Positions 35,559 to 44,244 of a DNA stretch of 64,000 nt are shown in pieces. Position numbers and translations under genes: made by a program. Source of the stretch: Candidatus Zhuqueibacterota bacterium (lineage in GTDB: Bacteria > Zhuqueibacterota > Zhuqueibacteria > Residuimicrobiales > Krinioviventaceae); assembly GCA_016928775.1 (NCBI GenBank), contig JAFGKD010000090.1, positions 19,293 to 83,292 on the forward strand, given 5' to 3'. The notes under the pieces were generated by a model. It had not been told where the DNA came from. It ran no database searches and saw only the letters and a program-made list of their open reading frames with translations. Position 1 is the stretch's first letter, and every line of letters begins with the position of its first letter.

Positions 35559-36929
35559 CTAAAAACGAGCCCGTGAATAGATGATTTCAGGATATTTATC
35601 AAATCTATCTTTAAAGATAGTGATGATTTCAGTCAGCCGTTCCTTTGTCCTGGCTTCGAATCGTACGACCAGATTCGGCTCGGTATTGGATGCGCGGACA
35701 AGTCCCCAACCATCGCCGAAATCGACGCGAGCGCCATCGACATCAATGACTTTGTAGTGCGCAGCAAAATCTTTTACGAGTTTTGCCACAGTATCAAACT
35801 TGACCTCATCTGCGCAGTCAACACGTATTTCTTCTGTAGATGGAAACACTGGTACGGTAGCGATGATTTCGGAGAATTTTTTTTCTGCATTGGCGATAAT
35901 TTGCAGCAGGCGGCCGGAGGCATAGATACCATCATCAAAGCCGAAGAAATCGTCTTTGAAAAACACATGTCCGGAAAGCTCGCCCGCAAAAGATGCTCCG
36001 AGTTCTTTCATTTTGGCTTTTTGCATGGAATGGCCGGTTTTCCACATGACGGGTTGTCCCCCCGCTTTTTTGATGGCCTCCGGCAAAGCCATGGAACATT
36101 TTACATCAAAGATGATCGGGGTACCGGGATTGTTTTTCAAGACATCGCGGGCAAAAAGTGCCAAAAGCCGATCGGCAAAAATATAATCACCGGTATCATC
36201 CACAGCGCCCAGGCGATCCGAATCGCCATCGTAACCGATACCAACATCTGCACCTTCCCGCACCACAAGCTCGGCCAAATCGCGCATATATTTGGGCACG
36301 CAGGGGTCCGGCAGGTGATTGGGAAAATTGCCATCCGGTTCACAATAGAGCTCAAAAACCTCATGACCATACTCACGCCATAATTGTGGTGCGATGGGGC
36401 CGGCGGTGGCGTTGCCGGCATCGATGACGATTTTTAGTTTTTTATGGAATGTGAATTTCGATTTGAGCATAGCGATATATTCTGGCATGATATCGCGGTG
36501 CTGCACTGAACCTGCCCCGGTCTCAAAGTCATTGGATTTAATCATCTCTTTGAGTTTTTGAATGTTATCGCCATAAACGGAACCCAGTCCTTCGCACATT
36601 TTAAATCCGTTGTACGGCCTGGGATTATGACTACCCGTGATCATGCAGCCGCCATCCAGGTTCCAATGAACAATTGCAAAGTAGAGCGCTGGCGTTGTGA
36701 CTTGCCCAATGAAGGTGATGCGAATGCCAGTTGATTTCAGACCATCCATAAAAAGTGCAGCCAGATGGGGAGAGGATAAACGAAGATCATGTCCGACAAC
36801 CAGATTCTGATGTCCCCGTCGGCGCATAAAACTGCCGTATGCTTTGCCAAGATTCAGGACAACATCATCGCTAAAATCACGTTCAACAATACCGCGAACA
36901 TCATTCGCGCGAAAAATGCTTTCATTCAT
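35559..36929 (-). CDS. Phosphomannomutase/phosphoglucomutase
   Basis: The 456-residue alpha-D-phosphohexomutase interconverts hexose 6- and 1-phosphates for surface sugars. The catalytic phosphoserine is Ser100 in TGSHNP, the metal loop is DGDSDR, the sugar loop is GELSGH and the C-terminal phosphate loop is RASNTEP. This order and the N-terminal FRANDVRGI fit the AlgC/ManB dual-specificity group. It begins 6 nt after prmC and is followed by a 49-nt gap before rnr. Confidence 0.93.
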   Translation of the reverse strand: MNESIFRANDVRGIVERDFSDDVVLNLGKAYGSFMRRRGHQNLVVGHDLRLSSPHLAALFMDGLKSTGIRITFIGQVTTPALYFAIVHWNLDGGCMITGSHNPRPYNGFKMCEGLGSVYGDNIQKLKEMIKSNDFETGAGSVQHRDIMPEYIAMLKSKFTFHKKLKIVIDAGNATAGPIAPQLWREYGHEVFELYCEPDGNFPNHLPDPCVPKYMRDLAELVVREGADVGIGYDGDSDRLGAVDDTGDYIFADRLLALFARDVLKNNPGTPIIFDVKCSMALPEAIKKAGGQPVMWKTGHSMQKAKMKELGASFAGELSGHVFFKDDFFGFDDGIYASGRLLQIIANAEKKFSEIIATVPVFPSTEEIRVDCADEVKFDTVAKLVKDFAAHYKVIDVDGARVDFGDGWGLVRASNTEPNLVVRFEARTKERLTEIITIFKDRFDKYPEIIYSRARF

Positions 36930-36935
36930 ATTTGT

Positions 36936-37835
36936 TCAACTCCTGCTCCATTGCATTTTGATGACTCTGTTTTTGCCTGCAAGATCATTGTAAATCTGAA
37001 TACCGGAAAAGCCGGCATCCGAATGGATATTTTTCACACTGGTGGCTTGTCGTTCGCCAATTTCAAAAAAAGCATAACCGTTCGGTTTTAGCAGGGTGGG
37101 CAGAATATTCATAAATTTACGATAAAATTCCAGACCGTCATTCCCGCCCAATAAACCAATTTTGGGTTCATAATTTTTAATCTCCGGCTGCAGATTTTCA
37201 TACTCTGCATACGCCACATAAGGGGGATTAGCGACGACAATATCAAATGTGTTCAAATAAGCCGGTGGCCAGGGTCGCAGGGCATCCATTTCTTTGAATT
37301 TGATATCTGCCTCGTGAGATTGTGCGTTGCCGTAAGCAATTTTCAGAGCATCGTGGGAAATGTCAACGCCCATGAGGATGACATTTTTTATATGTTGCGC
37401 TAATGCTATGGCAATATTGCCCGAACCGGTGCCTACGTCCAATATATAAATCTCGTCCTGTTCGTTATAATGAATGGAGCAATGTTCGATGACCTTTTCC
37501 ACCAACACCTCGGTTTCCGGTCGCGGGATCAAAACTTCTTTTGAAACTTTGAAAGGCAGTGAAAAAAATTCGGTCTCGCCGATGATATATTGCAGCGGCT
37601 CGTGCGTCAAGCGTCGTTTCAGCAGCGCCCGGCATCTGGTGATTTCATCGGGCGTGAGGGGTCGGTCAAAATTCGTGTACAGTTCAATTCGAGAGAGTCC
37701 CAAAGCATGCCCCAGCAGGCGCTCTGCATTCAAGCGGGCGTCCTGGAATTCCTTTTCCGAAAGATAGTCAGCCGTTGTGTTGAGCAGCTCGATGAGCGTC
37801 CATTTTTTGTTTTTTTCGGCTGACACCACCATCAT
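36936..37835 (-). CDS. prmC: Peptide chain release factor N5-glutamine methyltransferase
   Basis: PrmC methylates the Gln of the GGQ motif in release factors, speeding termination. The 299-residue protein has the N-terminal helical domain, the SAM loop DVGTGSGNIAIALA and the catalytic NPPYV motif. The ATG overlaps the prfA stop by 4 bp, so its own substrate is made from the same message. Confidence 0.96.
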   Translation of the reverse strand: MMVVSAEKNKKWTLIELLNTTADYLSEKEFQDARLNAERLLGHALGLSRIELYTNFDRPLTPDEITRCRALLKRRLTHEPLQYIIGETEFFSLPFKVSKEVLIPRPETEVLVEKVIEHCSIHYNEQDEIYILDVGTGSGNIAIALAQHIKNVILMGVDISHDALKIAYGNAQSHEADIKFKEMDALRPWPPAYLNTFDIVVANPPYVAYAEYENLQPEIKNYEPKIGLLGGNDGLEFYRKFMNILPTLLKPNGYAFFEIGERQATSVKNIHSDAGFSGIQIYNDLAGKNRVIKMQWSRS

Positions 37836-38899
37836 TCCATGTGTTTTAATTTCTCGGCACGATCAGCCAATTTGAGTTTTTCGGTGAAATCATCCAGGTC
37901 GCCTTGCATGATTTCTTCAAGACGATAGGCCGTCAAGCCGATACGGTGATCTGTCACCCGGCCCTGGGGATAATTATAGGTTCGAATTTTCGCACTGCGA
38001 TCGCCCGTGCTGACCATGGAACGGCGCTCTGCGGTGAGCTTGGCTTGTTCTGCTTCAAGCGCTTTGTCGTACAGGCGAGCTCGCAGCACTTTGAGTGCTT
38101 TGGCGCGATTTTTATGCTGTGACTTTTCATCCTGGCAGGTGACGACCAATCCAGTGGGAAGATGTGTGATCCGAACTGCAGAGTCAGTGGTGTTGACACT
38201 CTGACCACCGGGGCCAGAGGAACGATAAACATCAATGCGCAGATCATTTGGATCAATGTCCACATCAATTTCCTCAGCTTCGGGTAGCACTGCCACAGAG
38301 GCAGCGGATGTATGAATTCGGCCACTCGCCTCTGTCGTCGGTACACGTTGCACGCGATGTACCCCGGCTTCGAATTTCATGCTACCGTAAACCTCATCAC
38401 CGGTGATGTTGAAAATAATTTCACGAAAACCCCCAATACCTTGTGGATTGGAGGATATGACATCAATTTTCCAATTATTTTTTTCTGCGTAATATTGATA
38501 CATTCGATAAAGATCACCGGCAAACAGTCCCGCTTCGTCACCGCCGGTGCCGGCACGAATTTCGATTATGGCATTGCGGGCATCTTGTGGGTCTTTGGGA
38601 ATGAGCAGGACTTTGAGCTTCTCTTCTAATAAAAGCTTTTTTTCGTCAAGTTCTTCGAGTTCGGCTTCCGCCAATTCACGCATGTCCGGATCACTCTCAT
38701 CGGCAAGCACTTGCTGAGCACTGTGAATATCTGCAATTAATTTTTTAAATTTTCGTGTCGCGTCGACAATTTTGGACAGCTCCGCTTCCTCGCGCGTCAA
38801 CTCGCGGTACAAATTCTGTTTTTGCATAACAGTCGGATCGCTGAGCTGTTTTTCGATCTCGGCGTAGCGTCTTTCAATATTTGCAAGCTTGTCTAACAC
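37832..38899 (-). CDS. prfA: Peptide chain release factor 1
   Basis: RF1 releases peptides at UAA and UAG. The 355-residue protein has the GGQ loop SSGPGGQSVN, the tripeptide anticodon region in RVPTTEASGRIHTS, and the usual domain order. The start is GTG 38899. It is coupled to prmC downstream and preceded by the yqhQ-type gene. Confidence 0.97.
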   Translation of the reverse strand: MLDKLANIERRYAEIEKQLSDPTVMQKQNLYRELTREEAELSKIVDATRKFKKLIADIHSAQQVLADESDPDMRELAEAELEELDEKKLLLEEKLKVLLIPKDPQDARNAIIEIRAGTGGDEAGLFAGDLYRMYQYYAEKNNWKIDVISSNPQGIGGFREIIFNITGDEVYGSMKFEAGVHRVQRVPTTEASGRIHTSAASVAVLPEAEEIDVDIDPNDLRIDVYRSSGPGGQSVNTTDSAVRITHLPTGLVVTCQDEKSQHKNRAKALKVLRARLYDKALEAEQAKLTAERRSMVSTGDRSAKIRTYNYPQGRVTDHRIGLTAYRLEEIMQGDLDDFTEKLKLADRAEKLKHME

Positions 38900-38920
38900 G
38901 GCGATGCCTGATCCCTCTGC

Positions 38921-39862
38921 TTAAGATGTTTCCGTCAATATTTCAATTTTCGACTCGCCGACGCGGGGCTCCAGATCCAGCGCACAACGCAATGCGACCA
39001 GCGCGACTTCGAGCTGTGAATCATCCGGTTCTTTGGTGGTAATTTTTTGCAGCCAGAGTCCGGGTAAAACGAAAAGGCGGGTGAGCGGATTTTTCGACGC
39101 TTTTTCGGACAAACGAATGAATTCGTATGAAATGCCGCCAATGACTGGAACAAATGCCAGGCGCAGGAGGCGTTCACCAATTGTATCCGGTTTGCCTAAA
39201 AATAAAAACACCAACACGCTGGTGAGCATAACGATCAGCAAAAAACTGGTGCCGCAACGCGGGTGCAATGTTGTATAGGGCCGCGTCGCATCGACTGTCA
39301 AATCCTTCTTTTCCTCGAATGCATAAACACTTTTGTGCTCGGCGCCGTGATATTCAAAAACACGACGAATTTCTTTCCACAGTGAAATTAAATAAATATA
39401 GGCTAAAAAAAAGATCAAACGAAAAAGACCGTCAACAATATTAAAAGCAAGACTGGATTCAAAGTGAAAAAGGTCGGTCAGGAGCAATGGTACATAGAAA
39501 AAGAGGGCCAAACCGAGGGCAAAAGAAAATATCACGGTCGCGATCATCCACATTTTTTCCCATATACTTTTTTTTAGCCTCTCTTTACCCTTTTTTTTAT
39601 TTTCTTCTTCCATAGCAATATCACCGGAAAAAGTTAACGCTTTGACGCCCAGGATCAGCGCTTCAATCAGAATAACGCCGCCGCGCAAAATTGGCATACC
39701 CAACAGTTTGAACTTTTTCGTCACAGTTTGCCACGGTTCTTTTTTTACAACAATGTCGCCATTGGGGCGTCGTACAGCAACCGCATAACTATCCGGGCTC
39801 CGCATAAGCACACCCTCCATAACGGCTTGGCCCCCAACCATTATCTTTTTTTCAGTCGTCAC
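38921..39862 (-). CDS. DUF1385 (YqhQ-like) membrane protein
   Basis: The 313-residue protein starts with the family hallmark VGGQAVMEGVLMRSP and has about four membrane segments between 110 and 245, with EYHGAEHKSVYAFE and LHPRCGTSFL as conserved His/Cys-containing phrases. The function is unproven. It lies directly upstream of prfA-prmC, as in Firmicutes and Thermotogae. The GTG start lies just beyond the rpmE terminator, so it opens a new transcript. Confidence 0.9.
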   Translation of the reverse strand: MTTEKKIMVGGQAVMEGVLMRSPDSYAVAVRRPNGDIVVKKEPWQTVTKKFKLLGMPILRGGVILIEALILGVKALTFSGDIAMEEENKKKGKERLKKSIWEKMWMIATVIFSFALGLALFFYVPLLLTDLFHFESSLAFNIVDGLFRLIFFLAYIYLISLWKEIRRVFEYHGAEHKSVYAFEEKKDLTVDATRPYTTLHPRCGTSFLLIVMLTSVLVFLFLGKPDTIGERLLRLAFVPVIGGISYEFIRLSEKASKNPLTRLFVLPGLWLQKITTKEPDDSQLEVALVALRCALDLEPRVGESKIEILTETS

Positions 39863-39887
39863 AACACCTCTTCTTTTTCGAAAAACT

Positions 39888-39928
39888 ATAAAAAAACGGA
39901 ATGACGATGCAACTGTTTGTCATTCCGT
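39888..39928 (-). terminator. Intrinsic terminator after rpmE
   Basis: Read on the minus strand, ACGGAATGAC, a 13-nt loop and GTCATTCCGT form a perfect 10-bp stem followed by a run of six or more T, 24 nt beyond the rpmE stop. It separates rho-rpmE from yqhQ-prfA-prmC. Confidence 0.92.
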
Positions 39929-39951
39929 TCATGTTTTGTTGTGTATACCAG

Positions 39952-40170
39952 CTATTTTTTTGTGGCTGTGTTGTAATTTGCGTATTTTTTACGAAATTTA
40001 TCCACACGACCGGCTGTGTCGATTAATTTTTGTTTACCGGTGAAAAACGGGTGACATTGCGAACATATTTCAACAGTGATATCGCCGATTGTCGTGTGCG
40101 TCTGAAATTCGTTGCCGCATGCACAGCGAACCGTAGCAATTTTATATTCGGGGTGAATTCCTTTTTTCAC
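39952..40170 (-). CDS. rpmE: 50S ribosomal protein L31 (zinc-binding form)
   Basis: I place the start at GTG 40170, directly behind a very strong GAGGAGGAGAAA site; an upstream in-frame start would add 27 residues that match no L31. The 72-residue protein is the zinc-containing type, with CACGN and CSQCHPF supplying the ligands, and the conserved FFTGKQK and FRKKY. It lies 87 nt after rho, the usual neighbour. Confidence 0.95.
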   Translation of the reverse strand: MKKGIHPEYKIATVRCACGNEFQTHTTIGDITVEICSQCHPFFTGKQKLIDTAGRVDKFRKKYANYNTATKK

Positions 40171-40257
40171 TTTCTCCTCCTCGCAGAGATATGAATCCAA
40201 AAAGCGATTTTCAAAAGCGCTTAAGTTAAATAAATTGTGCCAAAAATGCAAGTTTTA

Positions 40258-41505
40258 TTATACACTCATAGAGTCGAGGAAAGCCTTGTTGGAGCGAGTA
40301 CCCTGCATCTTGCTGAGCAAAAATTCCATCGCTTCAACGGTATTGAGCTCGGATAGCAGCTTGCGCAAAATCCAGACGCGGTTTAGTTCTTTGTCGCTCA
40401 GCAGCAGTTCTTCTTTACGCGTGCCGGAACGATTCACGTCAATAGACGGGAACACTCGACGGTCGGAGAGACGGCGATCAAGCACCAGTTCCATATTGCC
40501 GGTGCCTTTGAATTCCTCAAAAATGACTTCGTCCATACGCGAGCCAGTGTCGATAAGAGCGGTTGCGATGATGGTCAAGCTGCCACCTTCCTCGATATTA
40601 CGCGCAGCGCCGAAAAATCGCTTGGGTCGATGCAATGCATTGGCGTCGACACCACCGGAGAGGATCTTCCCGGAATGCGGGACAACCGCGTTATGGGCGC
40701 GGGCGAGACGCGTAATTGAGTCCAGCAGAATGACCACATCCTGGCCATACTCGACCAAACGTTTGCTTTTTTCAAGCACCATATCGGCCACTTGCACATG
40801 ACGCTCGGCTGGCTCATCAAAGGTTGAGCTGATGACCTCTGCTTTTACCGAACGTTCCATGTCGGTGACTTCTTCGGGGCGCTCATCGATGAGCAGGACA
40901 ATCATTTTGATTTCAGGATGATTTTCCGTGATGGCGTTGGCAATTTGCTGCAGCAGAATAGTTTTTCCGGTTTTGGGCTGCGCCACGATCAAACCGCGTT
41001 GTCCTTTGCCGATGGGGGTGAGCATATTCATGGTTCGCATGGAATAGCCACCCTTTTTCGTCTCAAGATTGACCCGTTCATCCGGATATAACGGCGTCAG
41101 ATTATCAAACAGGATTTTGGTCTTGGCTTCTTCCGGATTTTCGAAATTGATGGCCTCAACTTTGAGCAAGGCAAAAAAGCGTTCATTGTCTTTGGGTGGA
41201 CGAATCTGGCCGGAGACCGTATCCCCGGTTCGCATGCCAAAGCGCTTTATTTGGGATGGGGACACGTAAATATCATCCGGACCGGGCAAATAGTTATAGT
41301 CGGAAGATCGAAGAAAGCCATAGCCGTCCGGTAAAACCTCAAGTACACCTTCAGCGAATATCAGACCTTCCTTTTCCGTTTGCTTTTCCAAAATGCGAAA
41401 AATTAGCTCGGCTTTTTTTATACCCGTCACTCCACTGACACCAATTTCCTGGGCCAATTTGGTCAATTCGGCAATTTTTTTTGTTTTTAATTCTGCGATA
41501 TCCAT
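40258..41505 (-). CDS. rho: Transcription termination factor Rho
   Basis: Rho is the hexameric RNA helicase that ends transcription. The 415-residue protein has the N-terminal helix bundle (with ELTKLAQEIGVSG), the cold-shock RNA-binding domain around YGFLRSSDYNY, Walker A GLIVAQPKTGKTIL, Walker B VVILLDSITRLARA and the R-loop. Length is near minimal for the family, without the extra insertions seen in some FCB homologues. The 222-bp AT-rich region upstream (41506-41728) must hold its promoter; I see no box set good enough to name. Confidence 0.97.
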   Translation of the reverse strand: MDIAELKTKKIAELTKLAQEIGVSGVTGIKKAELIFRILEKQTEKEGLIFAEGVLEVLPDGYGFLRSSDYNYLPGPDDIYVSPSQIKRFGMRTGDTVSGQIRPPKDNERFFALLKVEAINFENPEEAKTKILFDNLTPLYPDERVNLETKKGGYSMRTMNMLTPIGKGQRGLIVAQPKTGKTILLQQIANAITENHPEIKMIVLLIDERPEEVTDMERSVKAEVISSTFDEPAERHVQVADMVLEKSKRLVEYGQDVVILLDSITRLARAHNAVVPHSGKILSGGVDANALHRPKRFFGAARNIEEGGSLTIIATALIDTGSRMDEVIFEEFKGTGNMELVLDRRLSDRRVFPSIDVNRSGTRKEELLLSDKELNRVWILRKLLSELNTVEAMEFLLSKMQGTRSNKAFLDSMSV

Positions 41506-41728
41506 TGGATTCCTCTTTTAATGATAATTAATATTTCTTTTCACATTGAACAAATTAATAATAGAAAATGTACCAGGATCAATTTCTCTCATAGTTTTCA
41601 GTACATACAAAATTGGATGTCTTTTTGGCAGGTGATCTGGTTGATATTTGGGAACCTGAAATATTAAAGTAGTGTTTCCCTAACTGATTTACATAATGTT
41701 TAAAATAGGTAAAATATTCCCTCATGTT

Positions 41729-42817
41729 TTAATTTATAGTGTTTTTATCCTGGTCGAAAAAGTGGATTTTATCCTGGTCTATTTTGAGTTGACATTTTAG
41801 GCCGACATGAAGCTCAAAGTGCGGGCTAATCCGGGCGACCAATGTATTTTTCCCGACCCGAACATAGAGTACGGTTTCATTGCCCATGGTTTCAATCACA
41901 TCGATTTGGGCTGATATTTGGCCTTTCTCGTTGCTTCCTGGCAAAACGTAGTGGAGATGCTCCGGGCGAATGCCAAGGGTCATTTTTTTATCTCTGAAAG
42001 ATTCGAGTTTTTTCGCGCGTGTTTCCGGAATGGCTAAAGAGAAAGCATCCGAATGAAAGAAGAGCCGATCTTTTTTTAAAAGTCGTCCCTCCACAAAATT
42101 CATCGCAGGACTGCCGATAAAGCCGGCGACAAATTTATTCACCGGTTGATTATACAAGTTGATTGGCGTATCTATTTGCTGAACCAAACCATCGCGCAAT
42201 ACAACAATTCGATCGCCCATCGTCATCGCTTCAACCTGATCATGCGTCACATAAACCATAGTCGATTCCAACCGCGAATGCAATTTTGCTATTTCAGTCC
42301 GCATTTGCACTCGCAATTTGGCGTCAAGGTTTGACAGTGGTTCATCAAACAAAAAAACTTTTGGTTTTCGCACAATAGCACGCCCCACCGCAACGCGCTG
42401 GCGCTGGCCACCGGACAAGGCTTTTGGCTTTCGATGCAATAGAAAAGAAATATCCAGAATTTCAGCCGCTTCTTTGACGCGACGATCAATATCGGCTTTG
42501 GGAAAATTGCGCAGCTTGAGCCCAAATGCCATGTTGTCGTAAACTGTCATATGGGGATAGAGCGCGTAATTTTGAAAAACCATGGCAATATCGCGATCCT
42601 TGGGCGGAATATTATTGACAACTCTGCCGTCGATGAGCAGGTCGCCGGAAGAGATATCCTCCAATCCCGCTATCATCCTCAAAATCGTTGATTTACCACA
42701 CCCTGAAGGCCCAACGAGCACAATGAACTCTTTATCGTGAACATCAATGTTCACGGCTTTGACCGCAACGAAATTTTCGTAGACTTTGGTAACCTGTCGA
42801 AGATTGACCTGCGCCAC
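41729..42817 (-). CDS. MalK/UgpC-type sugar ABC transporter ATPase
   Basis: The 362-residue protein has Walker A GPSGCGKS, signature LSGGQRQRVAVGRA, Walker B VFLFDEPLSNLDAKLR, and a C-terminal TOBE/OB domain with GIRPEHL, typical of ATPases serving carbohydrate uptake systems (often one ATPase shared by several). The start is GTG 42817. No permease or binding-protein gene is in the window, so it is an orphan subunit. Which sugar it serves cannot be told. Confidence 0.93.
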   Translation of the reverse strand: MAQVNLRQVTKVYENFVAVKAVNIDVHDKEFIVLVGPSGCGKSTILRMIAGLEDISSGDLLIDGRVVNNIPPKDRDIAMVFQNYALYPHMTVYDNMAFGLKLRNFPKADIDRRVKEAAEILDISFLLHRKPKALSGGQRQRVAVGRAIVRKPKVFLFDEPLSNLDAKLRVQMRTEIAKLHSRLESTMVYVTHDQVEAMTMGDRIVVLRDGLVQQIDTPINLYNQPVNKFVAGFIGSPAMNFVEGRLLKKDRLFFHSDAFSLAIPETRAKKLESFRDKKMTLGIRPEHLHYVLPGSNEKGQISAQIDVIETMGNETVLYVRVGKNTLVARISPHFELHVGLKCQLKIDQDKIHFFDQDKNTIN

Positions 42818-42951
42818 AAACTCACCCGTTTTAAGTTGTTAAATTCGTTTCATTTTGTCTTGTCATTTTTGCATCGTGCTCAATTCGGAGAATGAAACGG
42901 GGTGCTTTCGTATTGAGGTGTTGAAGGCTGTCCTAAATTAATTAAATTATG

Positions 42952-44244
42952 CTATTTTGTCAAGCCTTTTATTGTCTCCATCGCCTCACCAACGACATAG
43001 TGCGACCCCGTAACACACAACGCAGCGTTACGCTTTAATATTGGCAGAACATTTTGAATGCCCTCCGAAACAGAGCAAGCCGGGAAAAATTTGATATCAT
43101 GGTGCATTAAAATCGCCTGCAATTCTTGTGCCGGCAATGCCCGGTCAATCGCCGGCACAACCGGTTGTATCATCGACGCCACCTGTGCCAGCCGCTGAAT
43201 GATACGATCACCATCTTTGTCCTTGAGAAGACCAATGACAAAAATGATATCACTGTTTGCGCAGAGCCGTGCCATTGTACGGACAAGCTGGTTGATGGCC
43301 GCGACATTATGAGCCACGTCAAAGATGATCAGAGGCGTGCGCTGGACCACCTGAAAACGTCCAGGCCAGTTTACATTTAAAAGTCCTGCGGCGATCGCTT
43401 GATCATTGCAAATCCACCCCTCGCGAGATAACAGGTCGCACGCGGCGATGGCAAGACAGGCATTGCCAACCTGAACTTCGCCGTTCATGTTCAGCGTATA
43501 CTGGCTGCTGCCCGCTTCCGCTCGATGCAGCTTGAATGTTGTTCGTCCCAATCTTTCGTTCAAAATAGTATAATGATATAACGCATTGACATCATAGACT
43601 GTTGCATCATGTGTGCGAGCGATGTCTTTTATAATTTTGAAAATGTTGCGCGGCACGTCACCGATGAGACAAGCTCGATCTCGCTTGATAATGCCAGCTT
43701 TCTCCCTGGCGATATCCGGCAATGTTTTGCCCAGGTGTTCTGTGTGATCAAAGGAGATGCTGGTGATGATTGATAGCTCGGGATCGACAACATTGGTGGC
43801 ATCCAGGCGTCCGCCCAGGCCAACCTCGAGACAAACAATGTCCGTTTTACTCTCGGCAAAATAGAGAAAGGCCAAAACTGTCACGGTTTCAAAATAGGTT
43901 GCGTTATATTTTACAATGATTGGCCGCACAGACCCTGTCAAGTCCGCAAAAGCCTGCTGTGGAATCTTTGCCTCATTCAGCCGAATTCTTTCTCGAACAT
44001 CAACCAGATGTGGCGATGTATAGAGTCCTGATGTATAGCCGGCGGCCTGAAAAATGGCGTGCAGCAGTGCTGCAACTGAACCTTTGCCATTTGTGCCGGC
44101 AATGTGCACGAATCGGCATTTATGCTGTGGATTGCCCAGCTCGGTCAACATTTGTCGCATGCTGTCCAATCCCAGCTTCCAGCCAATTGAGATTCGGCTA
44201 TTCAGGAAAGCGATTGCCTGTTCGTAGGTCATGTCAAAGAACAT
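42952..44244 (-). CDS. folC: Folylpolyglutamate/dihydrofolate synthase FolC
   Basis: FolC adds glutamate to dihydropteroate and to folates. The 430-residue protein has the Mur-ligase-type P-loop AGTNGKGSVAALL, YTSPHLVDVRERI, the EVGLGGRLDATNV segment and SISFDHTEHLG. Its ATG immediately follows the stop of the secreted propeller gene. Together with folP at 20.3 kb this gives two steps of folate synthesis. Confidence 0.95.
   Translation of the reverse strand: MFFDMTYEQAIAFLNSRISIGWKLGLDSMRQMLTELGNPQHKCRFVHIAGTNGKGSVAALLHAIFQAAGYTSGLYTSPHLVDVRERIRLNEAKIPQQAFADLTGSVRPIIVKYNATYFETVTVLAFLYFAESKTDIVCLEVGLGGRLDATNVVDPELSIITSISFDHTEHLGKTLPDIAREKAGIIKRDRACLIGDVPRNIFKIIKDIARTHDATVYDVNALYHYTILNERLGRTTFKLHRAEAGSSQYTLNMNGEVQVGNACLAIAACDLLSREGWICNDQAIAAGLLNVNWPGRFQVVQRTPLIIFDVAHNVAAINQLVRTMARLCANSDIIFVIGLLKDKDGDRIIQRLAQVASMIQPVVPAIDRALPAQELQAILMHHDIKFFPACSVSEGIQNVLPILKRNAALCVTGSHYVVGEAMETIKGLTK

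Noticed and set aside
35757..36383. A 208-codon plus-strand frame inside the phosphomannomutase gene
   Set aside because: Antisense shadow of a gene with all catalytic motifs intact.
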